This document shows positions 58,779 to 59,870 of a stretch of DNA of 59,870 bases, piece after piece. How positions within the stretch are numbered: the stretch's first letter is position 1; the number at the start of each line of letters is the position of its first letter. This DNA comes from an uncultured Elusimicrobiales bacterium (GTDB taxonomy: Bacteria > Elusimicrobiota > Elusimicrobia > Elusimicrobiales > Elusimicrobiaceae): the NCBI GenBank assembly GCA_910576915.1, contig CAJTJT010000008.1:1-59870 (forward strand), written 5' to 3'. A program made the position numbers and the translations under genes. The notes beneath the pieces were generated by a model. It ran no database searches. It was given only the letters and a program-made list of their open reading frames with translations, and was not told the DNA's origin.

Positions 58779-59870
58779 TTAGGGCAAGATTACTTTATCC
58801 GCCTGCAACATGTCATAATATCCCGGGCAAGATTCCGAACAGCTGGAATATGCGGCGCAATAATACGTCTGTACTGCTACAACAAGCTTGTCTTCATTCC
58901 CACCGCCTATAGGCGTAAGAGTAGCGGGCCCGCCGGAACTACTGCCAGCAGATCGTCTGCATTCATATTGAAAACCGTCACAGCAAGCCCTGGCGCTTGT
59001 AGAAGAACAGTAACCGGCAATATCGCCGGACCACTCGGAACAGCTGCTTATTGTCTTAAACCAGTAATATCCATCCGCCGCAGTCAAGTTACAGGAGGGC
59101 GGATTTTGCGCCTGCTCCGCATCTCCTTCATTTCCACCAGAAGAAGACTGTTTCGAACACCGTCTATAACAGTTGGTATCTGTATATTTTCCACTGCAGC
59201 AGGTCGACCAATTGCTTTCCGTAATACTAAAACAAGGATCTATTTCTATCGGGTCCAAAATAGACAAACATTCAGCTTCCGTTTTGCTGCACGTACCCCA
59301 GGAACCTGTTTTCCATTCACCCGTAGTATTGTCGCACGTGACCGTTCTCGTTTGCGTGCCGCATTTATTGCAGTCTTGGCTTGCGCCCGGCTTGGTGCCC
59401 GTGCATTCGCAGGAATCGCTGATACTGCACGCGCCCCAGTCACTCCATTCGCCCGTGGTCGTATTGCACGTACGGCTTTGCGTGCCTTTACTCTGGCACC
59501 CGCACGCTTGCGTGGAGGAACCACTGCACTCTTTCTTTTCCGGCTCCACTGGCGTTACCGTTCCCGCACAGCTGTCCGGCGAAGGTTCATACGTAAACCC
59601 AGTACAGCTCGGATAATTCTTGTTTAACTTCGCACAATCATCCCCGTCACAGCAGATTCTGCCGTCCGCATATGACGGCATCTGTAACGTATAACTATAA
59701 TTACCTTTACTTGCCGCTTTTATCCCTTTATCCTGCAAGTTGATTTGATAATTCTTCGTGCTCGCCGTTTTGATTACGTCGTTCATCTGCGATAAGTCCG
59801 TTAAGTACGGCTTATCCAACGCGCAGCGCTTTTCCTGTTCCGTGCGGATAGAAGCCATTAATTCTTCCGC
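58779..59870 (-). CDS. Pilin-like Cys-rich protein with TSR-like repeats (5' end outside window)
   Basis: At least 363 residues, open to the right edge, so the N-terminus is missing. The visible start, AEELMASIRTEQEKRC then YLTDLSQM, looks like the end of a pilin N-terminal helix and the following turn, which suggests an FTLIEL-type start just outside. Further in are two units of the form CG(C/T)Q...RTCNTTTGEWSDWGAC and CGTQTRTVTCDNTTGEWKT, like thrombospondin type-1 repeats (W-x-x-W/G-x-C plus R-x-C). There are about 33 Cys in all. Such a pilin-adhesin fusion would be surface exposed. The pilin part is inference, because the signature itself is not seen. Confidence 0.65.
   Translation of the reverse strand, partial: AEELMASIRTEQEKRCALDKPYLTDLSQMNDVIKTASTKNYQINLQDKGIKAASKGNYSYTLQMPSYADGRICCDGDDCAKLNKNYPSCTGFTYEPSPDSCAGTVTPVEPEKKECSGSSTQACGCQSKGTQSRTCNTTTGEWSDWGACSISDSCECTGTKPGASQDCNKCGTQTRTVTCDNTTGEWKTGSWGTCSKTEAECLSILDPIEIDPCFSITESNWSTCCSGKYTDTNCYRRCSKQSSSGGNEGDAEQAQNPPSCNLTAADGYYWFKTISSCSEWSGDIAGYCSSTSARACCDGFQYECRRSAGSSSGGPATLTPIGGGNEDKLVVAVQTYYCAAYSSCSESCPGYYDMLQADKVILP

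Overview
The window looks like chromosome of a Gram-negative bacterium, most likely a gut-type member of the phylum Elusimicrobiota. This is an inference from four things: repeated orphan type IV pilin-like genes with an almost invariant N-terminal helix, outer-membrane proteins (an autotransporter-like barrel, an Omp85-like protein, a small barrel), a Hpf-HprK-RapZ-mannose-family PTS cluster, and GC content near 50%. No phage, IS transposase, CRISPR array or rRNA gene is visible. Most of the window is housekeeping DNA, and the unusual content lies between genes.

Layout. 0.5-9.8 kb (minus): a nine-gene operon hpt-ftsH-glmM-pdxJ-glmS-acpS-nnrD-hydrolase-gph (purine salvage, proteolysis, UDP-GlcNAc and pyridoxine precursors, carrier-protein activation, metabolite repair). 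9.9-14.3 kb: a pilin, trpB behind a 21-residue leader peptide with tandem Trp codons, a secreted ChaN/EreA-like protein and a Nudix hydrolase. 14.4-18.4 kb (plus): dnaE, a PQ-loop protein, tRNA-Val. 18.9-25.5 kb: a pilin, threonine aldolase, endonuclease IV, a methyltransferase and a 1035-residue autotransporter-like protein. 25.6-34.1 kb: tRNA-Ala, a GT-C glycosyltransferase, smc with a metallophosphatase, and a GT2-GT8 glycosyltransferase pair behind a highly structured leader. 34.7-43.2 kb (plus): hpf-hprK-rapZ-EIIA-EIIB-EIIC-EIID-HPr-EI-lepA, a complete phosphotransferase system with its kinase. 43.6-50 kb: a pilin, folD, a lipoprotein, a GDPD, a Cys-rich secreted protein, pgm and a barrel. 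50.3-59.9 kb: murB, tRNA-Asp, dCMP deaminase, an Omp85-like protein, ferritin, membrane pyrophosphatase, a pilin, a lipoprotein, a membrane protein and a pilin-like Cys-rich protein cut by the right edge.

Four regulatory or structural patterns stand out. (1) Six minus-strand promoters, five of them upstream of pilin or Cys-rich surface genes, share a strict architecture: a -35 box, a spacer holding exactly twelve T residues, then GA and a TAnnnT -10 box. (2) Eight ORFs have a -10 box ending exactly 6-7 nt before the ATG and no Shine-Dalgarno, which predicts leaderless mRNAs; the trp leader peptide is one of them. (3) tRNA-Val and tRNA-Asp are each followed by a unit of about 185 bp with covarying hairpins, an inverted copy of the tRNA T-arm and a direct copy of the tRNA 3' end with CCA, although the tRNA genes themselves lack CCA. 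(4) The glycosyltransferase leader can form a nested four-stem RNA or an alternative intrinsic terminator that uses the same segment.

Functionally, the window joins envelope biogenesis (GlmS, GlmM, MurB, Pgm, glycosyltransferases, outer-membrane proteins) to sugar uptake and its control, and adds a scattered set of surface pilin-like genes that appear to share one promoter type.
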